Both the position numbers and the translations under genes were made by a program. A stretch of 64,000 nucleotides of DNA. It comes from Rapana venosa. Its lineage: Eukaryota; Mollusca; Gastropoda; Neogastropoda; Muricidae. Below, in pieces: positions 43,336 through 54,972 of this stretch (position 1 is the stretch's first letter; each line of letters starts with the position of its first letter). Where the stretch lies: the NCBI GenBank assembly GCA_028751875.1, contig CM054155.1, forward strand, positions 54,039,244 through 54,103,243. The letters run 5' to 3'. The notes under the pieces were generated by a model, which was not told the origin of the DNA, ran no database searches, and worked only from the letters and a program-made list of their open reading frames with translations.

Positions 43336-43337
<2 letters not shown>
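42142..43337 (+). mobile_element. Probable solo LTR of an LTR retrotransposon
   Basis: The segment begins TGTCACG and ends CGTGACA, a 7-bp perfect terminal inverted repeat with TG...CA ends. It is flanked on both sides by GTGTG, a 5-bp candidate target-site duplication, although GTGTG is common here. Length is 1196 bp. It has a TATA-like TTTAAATAAGAGG (42382-42394) and an AT-rich stretch with AAAGTAAAG near 43230, placed as promoter and polyadenylation region would be. No gag or pol sequence is adjacent, as expected after LTR-LTR recombination. Inside is a tandem partial duplication of about 150-170 bp (GGTGCAGGAGTGCACC at about 42624 and 42770) and a very long G run (about 42508-42537). The superfamily is unassigned; Gypsy is plausible. 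Confidence 0.6.
42382..42394 (+). promoter_or_regulatory. TATA-like box in the putative LTR
   Basis: TTTAAATAAGAGG is the only strong TATA-like match in the putative U3 region, about 240 bp from the LTR start. Assignment rests on position and composition only. Confidence 0.4.
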
Positions 43338-43375
<38 letters not shown>

Positions 43376-43420
43376 TGTGTGTGGTGTGTGTTGTGTGTGT
43401 GTGTGTGTGTGTGGTGTGTC
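43338..43420. repeat. (GT)n microsatellite
   Basis: GT repeats with GGTG interruptions directly after the LTR. Probably expanded from the GTGTGTG part of the 36-bp satellite unit into which the LTR inserted. Confidence 0.9.
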
Positions 43421-43459
43421 TACAAACACCGAACTTCAGGCACAAAAGCAAGTACTGAT

Positions 43460-44155
43460 TGACATAGGCACTGTAGATTGACAGTTTGTGTGCTGACTGC
43501 AGGTTTACAGTATGTAACACTGTGCGTGGTGACTATGTAGCGGCAGTATGTAGCACCGAGTGTGGTGATTTTAAAGCAACATTGGTTAGAACGAATGTAT
43601 CTAACATTGTGTGGAGTGACTTCAGAACGACTGTGTGTAACATTGTGTGTGGTGACTGTAGAACGACTGTATCTAACATTGTGTGTGTGTGTGGTAACTG
43701 TAGAACGTCTGTGTTTAACATTGTGTGTGGTGACTGTAGAACGACTGAATCTAACATTGTGTGTGGTGACTGTAGAACGACTGAATTTAACATTGTGCGT
43801 GGTGACTGTAGAACGACTGAATTTAACATTGTGTGTGGTGACTGTAGAACGACTGTATCTACCATTGTGTGTGGTGACTGTAGAACGACTGAATCTACCA
43901 TTGTGTGTGGTGACTGTAGAACGACTGTATCTAACATTGTGTGTGGTGACTGTAGAACGACTGTATCTAACATTGTGTGTGGTGACTGTAGATCGACTGT
44001 ATCTACCATTGTGTGTGGTGACTGTAGAACGACTGTATCTACCATTGTGTGTGGTGACTGTAGAACGACTGTATCTAACATTGTGTGTGGTGACTGTAGA
44101 ACGACTGTACCTACCATTGTGTGTGGTGACTGTAGAACGACTGTGAGTTCACTTT
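43460..44155 (+). repeat. 36-bp satellite, left array
   Basis: The unit contains GACTGTAGAACGACTGTATC and TAACATTGTGTGTG. Units are strongly diverged at 43460-43620 and become nearly identical from about 43720 onward. Since 36 is divisible by 3, frames stay open on both strands (229 codons on +, 194 on -), with the repeated peptide CGDCRTTVSNIV. The same satellite resumes at 55205, on the other side of the nested LINEs. Confidence 0.95.
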
Positions 44156-44372
44156 TGCGCCTGGCGGCAGCATAGCGTGTATCTCTTGTGTTTGGGTGCT
44201 TGTTGTGTGTTTCTACCTGGTCCCCTCGAGAAATTTTTATGTCTTCCTGTTTGTGTTTTCTCCCTGATGTCTACGGTCAAAACATTTTTGCTCAATATTG
44301 TTAACTTTTCGCAATATTTCAATTTAAAATGTTCATCTTCAAGTTGATTTTTCAAAATTTTCAGTTGTCTTC

Positions 44373-45991
44373 ATGAGTTGTATTTATCTTTATGTGCTGG
44401 TCTTTGTGACCCACTTGACTCTGACCCTGCTGCTCGGTGAAGTTCTGCACGTGTTTCACGTTGCCCCACCAACAACCTCCAGTTGTCAATTGGCAAACAT
44501 GGATGTTACATGTGCCGACGTAAAAACAATACTGACACGTGAATCCCATCCATCTAAACCTGAGTTATGTCAAAAACAGTACGCACTTGCTCCAGAGATA
44601 ATGCAACATATACGAAACATAGGCATCCATCGCTGCAAAATCAGACAGAGAACACGGGCAGGTGTGCGTCATCGCCAGTGGCAGGCTTCCCTCTCCCGTG
44701 TCTCCCCCTCACCTCTGACGTCACTTCTGTAACCCCTGACAACGCTGCTTCCCCACGCTGCCCTCCACCCGTTTCTTCAGCTTTCGTTTCTTCTGTTGTT
44801 TGTGATTCTGGCAATATTGTTTGTTCCGATGATAATGTGCATCATTATGTGTGTGTCAAACACCGAATCCCCAGATAAGCAGTTTTTTCGCCATCTTCTA
44901 CTCCCGATTCACCATCCAAACTCTTGTTTGTTCTTCCTCTAGCCACATCTCCACCGTCGCCTTCATCCTCTTCCTCTGATTATTGTCCAAACTCACCACT
45001 TTCATCTTCATCCTCTCCACCTCCTTCAGATCTCCTTCAAGTTTGTTTGTTCAATGTGCAGTCTGTCTGTCCAAATGGAAAAGCTGATTACATTACTGAT
45101 TTTATCTCTGAAAAAACATTGACTTAACGTTCCTCACTGAAACTTGGCTTAAATGACATGGCCACGAGCCAAAACTTAAACAGCTGACTCCTCCAGGATA
45201 TAAAGCTATTTTTTTCCCCGACTCTCTCCAGGAGGTGGGATTGCCATCATCTACAAAGACATTTTGGAACCAGCTTTTTCTTTCAGTCACAACCTTCCAT
45301 TTTCACACGAATCTTTTGAAGTTTGCGAATCAATCTCAACCTAACTGGCCACTCTATTACTTTCTGCTGCCTTTACCACCCACCTCCTAGCCGAAAGAAC
45401 CACCTGACATCTTCTCTTTTTCATCAAGAATTCCAGTCACTCCTCATCCACTACAGCCTCTCTTCCAGTAAACTAATAATTCTTGGTGACTTCAACTTTC
45501 ATTTCGATAATCAATCTTCTCCAGATGTCAAGCGTCTTTCTCTTTCTCTGTCCAACCAATCTCTCTCCCAACTGGTAAATGAAGCAACGCACAGATCTGG
45601 TCATATTTTAGACTGGCTGATCACAAATGCTTCATTTAATCTTGTCCCATCTGTTTCTGTCACCGACGAACTGCATTCTGATCATTCTGCTATTCTTTTC
45701 CACCTTAACATCACAACACCTGTCAGAAAGAAGAAATATGTTACTCGTCGCAATCTTAAGACCTTAGACATTCAATCCTTCTCTTCACAAGCTACGGAAC
45801 GCTTTTCACAAACCTCTGACCACACTGACCTCGCTGAACTCTATAATACTATCCTCTGCCAATTGCTTGACGAGCATGCACCTCCTACAGACCATTGCCT
45901 GCCTGACAGACCCTGTGCGCCATGGTACTCTCACGATATATTGATAGTGAAGCGCAAACGCCGGCAACTAGAACGGCAGTGGCGGAAGTAA
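44373..45991 (+). pseudogene. CR1/L2 LINE 5' coding region and endonuclease (copy D)
   Basis: Around 44620-44680 the frame reads HIRNIGIHRCKIRQRTRAGV, similar to the basic IRxxRxRAG segment that precedes the endonuclease in L2-type proteins. A P/S-rich spacer leads to LLQVCLFNVQSVCPNGKADY (45038-45095), the endonuclease start. FLTETWL follows in another frame near 45132, then GGGIAIIYKDI (45233-45265), LIILGDFNFHFDNQ (45475-45515), ILDWLITNA and HSDHSAILFHLNI (45675-45710). Next come LPDRPCAPWYSHDI and KRKRRQLERQWRK, and a stop at 45989. At least four frame changes occur. Confidence 0.85.
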
Positions 45992-46379
45992 AAAACCGAA
46001 ATCAATAAACAGCTTTTCCGAAAACAAGTAAACAAAGTCAAACACTTAATCCATTCAGCAAAGACAGACTACTACTCTTCCAAAAACCTGCGCTACATCC
46101 ATAAAATCTCTTTTTTCCATCATCTCAAATCTCCTTGGATCTTCAAAAGAAACTCCTTTCCCTACCACCCACAAGCCTCTCTGAACTTCCATCCATCTTT
46201 TCTTCCTTCTTTTCAGACAAAGTCCGCAACATCCGCTCCAGACCTCGATCAGACTCCTTTCTAGCCGGCGCTCCCTGATTCCCAGTTTATTGGCACTCCT
46301 CTCTTCTCCTTCCATCCCACAAGTGAAAAAGAAATCACGACAATTCTGAAGGAAATAACTATAAAATAATACGACCTAG

Positions 46380-47872
46380 ATCCCATACCTGCTCCTGTTT
46401 TCTCTCAATGCCTTCCACGACTGGTACCTATTATCACTAAAATAGTAAACTCATCTCTTCTGTCAGGAAATTGTCCATCAGCTCTTAAGACCTTAATAGT
46501 AACACCTCTACTGAAAAAGTACGACCTTGATCCCAACATTCTGAAGAATTATAGACCTGTCTCAAACTTACCTTTTGTCTCTAAAGTACTAGAAAAAGAT
46601 GTTCTCAAACAGCTCAACAGTCACCTTCATTCCAATGATCTCCTTCCCCCTTTTCAATCTGCCTATCGCCCCAACCACAGTACTGAAACCACCATAGTCC
46701 ACACTTTGGATACACTTCTACTCGCTTCTGACGCATGAAAAATCTCTCTCCTCACTCTTCTCGACTTATCTGCAGCCTTCGACACTATGGATTACTCAAT
46801 TCTTCTTTCTCGCCTCCAAAATACGTTTGGTATTAATGGCACAGCCCTCACCTGGTTTAGTTCATACCTCACAGACCGATTCCAGAAAGTTATCGTAAAC
46901 AAAACTCAATCAGAACCTGTCAAACTGGAATGTGGAGTCCCACAGGGATCAGTTCTGGGCCCTGTTCTCTTCAATCTCTATACTGCTCCACTCTCACATA
47001 TAATAAACCACCATCATATTGGTTACCATTTCTATGCCGATGATACTCAGCTTCAATGCAGTGATACTGTTGAAAACTTGCCTTCCCTCCTGACAAATAT
47101 GTCCAACTGCCTTCAAGACATTCAAAACTGGATGACTCAGAACAATTTACAACTTAATGCTGATAAAACCGAAGCCATGGTCATAGGGACCGAACATAAT
47201 CTTTCCTCCATCGCAACAACTTCAATAGAATTCGGCAATACGACAGTCCCTTTAGCCAACTCTGTGAAGTATTTAGGTGTAGTTCTGGACAACACACTCT
47301 CTATGAAAAAATTAATCACCCAGACCTGCCAGTCTTGCTACTATCAATTACGGTGCATAAGCGCAATTTGCAAGTATCTGTCCACTGAAGCAACTTCCAA
47401 GCTTGTCACGTCTCTCATTCTTCCACGTTTAGACTATTGTAATTCTCTTTTGGTTGGCCTACCAGCATCATCCATCCACTCTCTTCAACGCATACAAAAC
47501 TCTGCAGCTCGACTGGTCCTAAGAAAGAAAAAATCTGAACACATCACTCCTCTTCTGCGATCTCTTCACTGGCTGCCTGTCTCACAGAGGCTGAAGTATA
47601 AGACCAATACCCTCTGTTTCAAATGTCTTCACAAATGTGCACCCTCTTATCTCTCTAGCTGTCTTAACCTGTATACTCCAATCTGTTCCCTTCGCTCAGC
47701 TGCAGATACTTTGTGCTTTCGAACACCCAGATTCAAACAAACCACTATTGGCCGTCGCTCTTTCTCTGTTTCTGGTCCATCCACTTGGAATGAACTTCCT
47801 CTTTCACTTCGCAAAAAGCCTTCACTTGATACCTTCAAATTCAGCCTCAAAACGCACTTATTTTCTACCTGA
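46380..47872 (+). pseudogene. CR1/L2 LINE reverse transcriptase (copy D)
   Basis: Fingers segments LKNYRPVSNLPF and LPPFQSAYRPNHSTETT are at 46535-46695. After a stop at 46737, LLTLLDLSAAFDT supplies motif A. A 361-codon frame from 46787 to 47872 carries [20 protein letters not shown] (residues 50-69), the catalytic HFYADDTQLQ (YADD at 83-86), QNNLQLNADKTEAMVIG and VKYLGVVLDNTLSMKK. It continues with PRLDYCNSLLVGLPASSIHS, LHWLPVSQRLKYKTNTLCFK and the C-terminal FKFSLKTHLF. The last two segments are typical of the CR1/L2 group. The catalytic core is intact, but upstream stops disable the full protein. Confidence 0.92.
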
Positions 47873-47945
47873 CACTTTCCCCTCATATCTGTTCCTAATT
47901 TTTTAACAGCATTCATCACCTCCTTCATCACCACCTGTGTGAGGT

Positions 47946-47992
<47 letters not shown>

Positions 47993-48076
47993 TTCAGATT
48001 CAGATTCAGAATATTTTATTGCCATTTAAATCATGTAGACTTATTTGACACAACAAAAACATCAACTATAATTATA

Positions 48077-51000
48077 TTATCTATTTTGGCTAAAAGTGAT
48101 GTACACTAAAAACATGTTGTATTTTACTTCTCTTTTTCTCTCTTTCAAACACTCATACACATATCTGATGATATCTGCTTGATATATATCAACTGTGGTT
48201 ATGTCACTTAATTTATGTACACAGTTTTTGCTTTCTTTGTCTTTCGTTTTGATTTTTAATAACAAATTATTTCTGAGTTCATCATATAAAATGCATTCAT
48301 CAAGTAAATGAAATTCATCTTCAATTTTGTTACAGTGTCTACATTTTCTGTCCTCTCTGGATATATTTTGGTGTCTCCCTTCCTCTATCATTAAATTGTG
48401 ACAGCTTGTGCGAAATTTACAATATGTCTTCTTATGAGTTTTGTTTTCATAGTTTACTAAGTATGGTTCTAATCTGTATTCTTTGGTAGCAAAATCATAA
48501 AATTTTAGTTTTGCAAATTCTTTCTTTTGTAGATCCAAAATGGTTTATACATGTCCTCAAGTTTTCTTCTAACAGCATAACTCAACCGATGAACATTAAG
48601 AGTGCTTTGGTTCTTCCAGACATGTTTGAAATCCAATTGTGTACAGAATATTTTCACTGTGTTTATCCATTTATCGTGTGTATTATTCTGATACAAAAAT
48701 CGTATACTATTCTAATATAAGAGTCTGGTTTTGATTCTGTCAAATGAATCCAAAAGGATATTATCTGGCATATGATTTTAAGGGTCAGTGGAATCTCCCT
48801 AATTCACCCAAAGTGGGTAGTACTAATGCTTTTTTATGAACTCCTATCATTTGTTTACAAAATTTTACATGGAAATTCTCATACAAAAACTGATTGGATA
48901 AGCATGTCTTGAACAGTTTATCAATATGAAACTCTGTCTCCCCATTAAAACAAAAAGGAAACCAAACTTCTGCCCCATAGGTTTAAACAGGGGTTATCAG
49001 TGAGTCGAATAAACGCATTATTATAGTAGTCTTTAAATTTTGTCCATGAATTGCTCTTTTAAAGGCGTATATTGCTTTGTTGCTTTGTTTTACTAAATGT
49101 TCTTGTGTTGCTTGAAATTTCCCGTTCTGATGAAAAACGACACCTAGATATTTATAAGTTTCTACTGTTTCAATTACATGCTCTCCACATTTAAATGAAT
49201 TGGAATTTTAGGAGGTGATCTCGTAAAGACTATTACCTTTGTTTTTGTTTTGTTTATCTTTAAACCCAATTAGAACAGTAATTCTTGCAGTTTGTTCAGT
49301 TTAGTTTGAAGACCTATTTTGGTTGTTGATAGCAATGCCAGGTCATCAGCATAGAGTAAACAAGGAATTCTGTCTTTTGCGGTTATATATGGCGAATCTT
49401 TCTCATCAGTATATTGAACTATATCATTGACATATACATTAAATAATGTAGAACTTATGTATTTCCCTGATGTACCCCTTTTCTGACTATGATTTCATCT
49501 GTGTGTTTGCCTCGTATTTTTGTAAATATTGTTGCATTGGAATACATGTTTTTAATGACATTAAAAGTTTTGTCTGTTATTCCTATTTCGTTAACTTATA
49601 AGAAGACCCTCGTGCCACACATTATCAAACGCTTTCTGAAAATCTACAAAGCAGCAATAAAGTCTTTAGTTTTTACTTTCAGTACACTATCTATTAAATT
49701 GTTAAGTAGGAAGATATGGTCCGTTGTTCTGCATGCTTTTCTGAAACCAGCTTGTTCTCTGACAATACTATTGTTATTTTCTAAATATTCAGAATTCTAT
49801 GGTTCAGTATTTGACAAAAAAGTTTTTCCAATAGTGTTTGTCAACGTTATTCCTCTGTATTTTCTGGGTTGTATATGCATCCGTTTTTATAGATTGGGAC
49901 ATTCACTCCTACTTTCCAGTCACAGGGATATATACCCGTTCTAATACTAAATTGAAAATATTCCGCATTATCTCTATAACATTAGATGAAACTGATTTGA
50001 TCATTTCGTTTGTGATTCCATCTTTCCAGGCGATTTGTATTTTTCAGCTTTTTGATTGTTTTTGTAATTCCTCTGTTGTAATTTGCTATCTAGCAGTGGG
50101 TTATTAGATACTTTTAATTTATTAAACCTGATTTGTACTTGCTTTTTGTGGTCTGGATCTATTTGCGGTTCTTTACCAATAAGTGTTTTTAAGTGTTCAG
50201 TCCATTTACTGCTACTAATATGATTATGATGTTTTAATCCATCATCTTCGCTTTCTTTAATTTTTGTAAAGTTTTCCACAATATACTCGGATCTTCGTCA
50301 ATGGCATCATGTAGCTGTGATACTAGTGAATTTTTGAAGATTTTCTTTTTTTTTTATTAAAGTATTATATTGTTTTTCTTTTCATAAAGTATTTTTCTCG
50401 AAGTCAGGTTTAACGGAGTTCTATTTATTGCATTTAGTAGAGACTTGACTTCTTTTCTTGTACTGTTACATTCCGAATCAAACCATTTTTTATTGTGTTT
50501 AATTCTTCTTACCGGTTTTGACTTTCTGGTCTTCAAGCTTAATTGTGCTACTTTGAGAAAGATATCAGACAGCTGTCTGGAATATTCATTTACGACGTTT
50601 GAGGAATCAGGCTGCTTTGTACTTTGTTTTATTTGTTTTAATACTGTATTTGTTTCAGTTTTTTATTTGTGTTATGTGTGATTGTATGCTGGTAGTAGAA
50701 GTGCCTTTCAAATTGTCCCTTTGGAATTTGTATCCCATACAAAATGTGTTTGTTGTGGTGAATCTTTAGTAATATACTCTGCCTGTGTGTCCTTTACTAT
50801 TTTGATAGACCTCTGCAAACGTGTTTTGTCTATATCTGGTATATCTATATCTAAATCTAGTGTGCAATGATCAGAGTATTCCATTAAATCTCTAACTTTC
50901 ATATGCTTCACCTCTTTCATAAATGATTTTGAACAATGAAATAATCCACAACACTACAACCTTGAGTTGAAAGCATGTAAATCTACCCTGTAAATCTCCT

Positions 51001-51682
51001 AATGTTCGGCCATTTATATATATTAATTGATTGTCGGTACAAATATTAGTTAAAAGTCTACCATATTTGTGTACAATTCTATCCATTGAGCACCTTTGAT
51101 AGCATTGGTCATATTCATTTTCTTCAGGTAAAATTGTAGTAACTTGGTTCTGGATCTATTCTATAAAGTCAGTCAGTCTTCCTGATCGCGCATTTAGATC
51201 TCCGCACAGTATTATCTGACCTCTTTCAGACAAACTTTCTAGTCTTGTTCTTAAATTTTCCCATATTTTCTGTGTATGAACTTTTCCAAAAGAAGAAAAT
51301 TCGGGTGGAATATATGCACATCCTATAAAAATATTCTTGTTTGATGATCTTAATGAGTTTTCCTGTATCATTTGCATCCACACAATATCTGAACTATTTT
51401 GCGGTAACAATTTATACTTTTTTCGATAATCTTCCTTAATGAAAACTGAAATACCTCCTGAAGCACTGACAGATCTATTTCTTTTGGTCTGCATGTAGTG
51501 CACTGACATATATCCTGGTAGAGTTACATCTTCTACAGATTTTTATCTAAATGTGTTTCTTGTAAAATTATTACATCGTATAATATCAACATGTCTTTTA
51601 TGTGTACGTCATTTAGTTTGTTTACATTAATTCCATCAACTTTTCCATAGATACTTCTAATATTCCACGATAATATTCTCAT
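48077..51682 (-). pseudogene. LINE ORF2: endonuclease, RT and zinc-binding C-terminus
   Basis: ORF2 begins MRILSWNIRSIYGKVDG at 51682, the endonuclease start. IILQETHL follows (catalytic E, near 51560), and after a frameshift SASGGISVFIK and IILCGDLNARSG (51156-51509). RT traces: a YPCDWKVGV segment near 49920, an FRKAF-like motif A near 49650, KGVHQGN near 49480, and LYADDLALLSTTK near 49335, the intact catalytic box. The C-terminal part has LNVHRLSYAVRRKLEDMY (48505-48696) and SREDRKCRHCNKIEDEFHLL (48077-48538). Its C-x2-C...H-x4-C set suggests a zinc knuckle. More than six frameshifts or stops occur, so the protein is not made. Confidence 0.85.
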
Positions 51683-52069
51683 GTTTTACTCATTTGTTAA
51701 ATATCATTGTGAACACAGAGATCTTTTCAATGTGGTAAACAAACCATGTGCATATCATTTTAATGAATTGTGGTTGTTTCTTTTCCGTTATAATATCTCT
51801 AAATATAGAAATGTTTTCCATTCTTATCATTGTTTAACTGTCTACTATACCAAAACAACACGGCAACAAATTACATAATCATTAAAATTTACATAATCAA
51901 GAGATTAATTTTACGTTAAGAGTGTATTCATATTTTAACTATTAATTAAAAAAACTTGACAAATCTATCCATTGTATCCGAAAAAACAAAATTAGATATA
52001 TTAAATGATATCATGTGTTCAAAAGACTTTAACTGGGACAGACTTTCTTTGGGTTAATACCACTGCACC

Positions 52070-52560
52070 AGACTGGTGTTTGTGTGTGTGTGTGTGTGCG
52101 TGCGTGCGTGCGCGCGCGCGCGTGTGTGTGTGTGTGGTGTGTGTGTGTGTGTGTGTGTGGTGTGTGTAACCTACATACTTTCTATATTTCACAATCTCTT
52201 GGACTTGTTTATTCTATACAAGTAAGTAGATCTATTTACGCCATCGAAAGTGTACAGGGCTAAGTACCTTTGATCAACAATTGAAATCAAAGATTTTTTT
52301 TTTAATGACGTAGTGTCATCTGGCATCACATTGTTGTTATTTGTATCTGGTACTCAAGTAGTGTGTGTATGTGTGTGTGTGTGTTTGAACGCGTGTGCGT
52401 GCATGTTGCGTGCGCGTTTGTGTATGTGAGTGCGCATGTGCGCGTGTATATATATGTGTACGTGAGTGTGGGTAAGTTGTCTATGTGTAAGTGTGTGTAT
52501 CATGAGGTAAGGTGCATGTATGTGTATTGGAAGGGGGAAGGGGGGGGGGGAGTTGCCTCT
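52070..52560. repeat. (GT)n/(GC)n tracts between ORF1 and ORF2
   Basis: GT and GCGC dinucleotides at 52077-52170 and GT/GTAT-rich sequence at 52360-52505, then a G run near 52540. It lies between the inferred ORF1 tail and ORF2. Frames of H and T residues over it are by-products. Confidence 0.85.
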
Positions 52561-53181
52561 ATCTGCATGTTTCCTATTATTTGTATATATGTACGTGATA
52601 GATGTATATGTTATCTTAATATCTGTATGTACCAGTCTTTGATTACACCTTTCATTTTTGTATTTCTCCAGCCATGGTGTTGAATGGTCCCCAGTTTTGT
52701 TCCCGTCTATGCAGATGGTAGTAACCTTGTGTCTCCAGGTCAGTTCATCTTCCTCCTTTCTGTCGTCATGGTCGTACTTCCAGTCAGTGTTGTAGTGCCA
52801 TCTATTGCTCGTCCAGTCCTTCACAACCACCTTCCCTGTCACCTTTCCATCCTTGTTGGTTCCTTTCTGTGACGTCTGTAGCCACTGTTGCCCCATCTTT
52901 CAGTCCACGGTCGTGATGTCTGTTATTCCATGTCTTCTGTCTCCATGCTGTGTGCGTCTTCTCCATTGCCGTCCGTTTCCGTCCCAAGCAGTGTATCTTT
53001 GATGTGTCGCATTTCTTGTCCCGTTCTGGTGAAATGGCTCATCATTCACATTTTCTTGAGTTCTGTATTTGTTCCGTTTGTATTGGCCTATCCAAATCTT
53101 TTTGTCATTTGCTGATTGTTGTTGGTCACAGTATCTGTCAGCATTGTTCGATTGCATTATTTGAACGTCATTTGGTCGTTT

Positions 53182-54889
53182 TTATTTCAGGTACTGTCTC
53201 TGTTGTCTTTCAGTCTGCCATCCAATTTCTCTTTTCTGTATTTCAAATTTCTTGCCGAATTTTGGTCGTGGTTTATGTTTTTTGACTGTCCAGCACCGTG
53301 CGTGTAGGTGTCGACCTATGCTGCCTGCCAGTATTCCACAGCCTCGTGCTGAGGGATGGGTGGTGTCCCGGAACAGGGCTCTGTTTTGGGGGTTCAGGGT
53401 GTGGTCGATGAAAGAGATATTGTCAAGGTGGAACAAATCACCATACACAAAAGCGTTGAATATTTTTCTTTTAGCTTCAAGTTCTTTTTCGGTTGTAGAA
53501 ATGGTCTGGCTGATAACTATTTGTGTGTCTTTGAATTCCTCATTGATTTTTTTGACCACCTGTGTCATTTTCTGACTTGCTGTTTTTGCTGTTTCGTTCT
53601 TCAAGTTGTTCAAACCACAGTGAATTAGTATTACTTCAGGGGTCGACTTGATTTTTTCTATTTCTTTTTGACAGTCATTTATTGTGTATATATTTTTCTT
53701 CTTGATGGCAAGTCCGTATGAGCTTCCTAATCGCTCAGCGTCAATACCATCCAGTACAGAGTCATGTAACATCAGAACATATGGAAGACTGCCTGAAGTC
53801 ATGTTTTCATTGACATTTTTATCATCGAATTCTTCTTCTTCAGTACTTGAGCTCAGAGTACCATCGTCATCTGTGACACAATTCATATCTTCTTGCTTGG
53901 TTTCGTGATCGCATATATCTAGTAGAGGGAGGCTGTTTTCTGGAAATGTCATCGGTATACTTTCCGACAAGGTAGTTATGGGGTTCTCGTTGTTCGCAAT
54001 CTTTTTCGTGCTGTCTTGTTTTGATTTTTGTTTGATAGTTTTCTTTGAAGTTCTTTGTTTTCTTTTTTGACTGTCATTACTTTTCGGCGTTTTGTTTGCT
54101 GATGATTTGCGTAATTCTTTTTCACAGACTGCCGCATTGATGTTTTGAGGTTCTGAGTAGTACCATGGTCTGTATTGTTCTTTCAATTCATTGAATGATG
54201 AGTACATGTGCTCTGCTAGTGTGCTCACTGCCTTTTCTAGGTTACAGACCATTGCCTTAAGTTCTGTGACTTTGGCTTCTAAGATGATTTTGTCATCATT
54301 TGCGCATGACTTTTTTTCGATGAGTGACGTCATTTCTTGATTTGCGTCATTTGTCAAGTTTGCCTGTCTATCGATTTCCTCCAGTATTTGTTCAGACCCA
54401 AATTTTGCTTCGGCACAGATCTGGCATGTGTATATTCTTGTAGATCTGGCAAAAATACAGATCTGGTATTTAGGGAGTGAGGTACAGGCCCAATGGATCT
54501 TCCTGTTAACACTCACTGCACTTTAAGGTTTTTCCTTCAAATTGTCTGCTACATATGCATGTCTGTTTCATTTGCAGTCAGTACGTGTTTTCTGTCCGTT
54601 TCTTTCTGTGCTGTCGCATTCTTCATCAGCTCTGCATTCATCATCGTCATCTTCTTCTTTGTTTTGTCATTTTCATCTCTACTATAAACCATACCACTGG
54701 CGGACATCTAATCCCTGATTGTTCATTGCTTCAACTGCTTTTTTCTAAGCTGTCATAACTTTTGTGGGCTGCTCCCTGGTAGCCTAAAACTGATGTACTC
54801 GCCTCATTCCAAGTCGTGAAGATTCCAATCGTTCTCCCTTTAGTCACAGCGTAAAATTTCGTGTCACATCCTTTCTTTTTTCGTGACAT
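53182..54889 (-). pseudogene. LINE ORF1: HBD, PHD-like finger, coiled coil, SGNH hydrolase-like
   Basis: From the ATG at 54889, MSRKKKGCDTKFYAV, TKGRTIGIFTTWNEA and KSYDSLEK (to about 54735) match the RNase H1 hybrid-binding domain (viroplasmin-like), which binds RNA:DNA hybrids. An A-run frameshift follows. An acidic segment leads to CICSRQFEGKTLKCSEC near 54500-54550. One base later the frame continues as NRKIHWACTSLP and YTCQICAE, completing a PHD-like C-x-C, C-x2-C, H-x2-C, C-x2-C set. In the 444-codon frame (53182-54516), residues 41-115 look coiled-coil, 140-172 are lysine-rich, and 244-405 resemble an SGNH hydrolase: LMLHDSVLDGI (His replaces the usual Gly of GDS), HCGLNNL and DTTHPSARG. 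Further open frames rich in W, Q and R extend to about 52690. Stops and three frameshifts, two next to homopolymers or doublets, interrupt it. Confidence 0.72.
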
Positions 54890-54954
54890 TTCATGCACAA
54901 TCACCACATTCACCAGATCTCTGTGTTCACTAGAAATCGCTTAACGTCTGGTAG

Positions 54955-54972
54955 TCGCCATCTTGACCGGAT
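54955..54972 (-). promoter_or_regulatory. YY1-like motif at the LINE 5' end
   Basis: The minus strand reads GTCAAGATGGCGACTACC, containing AAGATGGCG, the core bound by the zinc-finger factor YY1 in animals. It lies about 20 bp from the inferred 5' end of the element. In mammalian L1 a YY1 site near the 5' end helps set the transcription start; a similar role here is inference. Confidence 0.45.

Noticed and set aside
43486..44175. A 229-codon + strand ORF with repeated CGDCRTTVSNIV
   Set aside because: It is the 36-bp satellite read in frame. The opposite strand is equally open, edge units are degenerate, and the same satellite occurs elsewhere without a start or gene context.
52354..52560. 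His/Thr-rich end of a 180-codon minus-strand ORF as a real protein tail
   Set aside because: This end is (CA)n microsatellite. Only the part above about 52690 shows coding-like composition.
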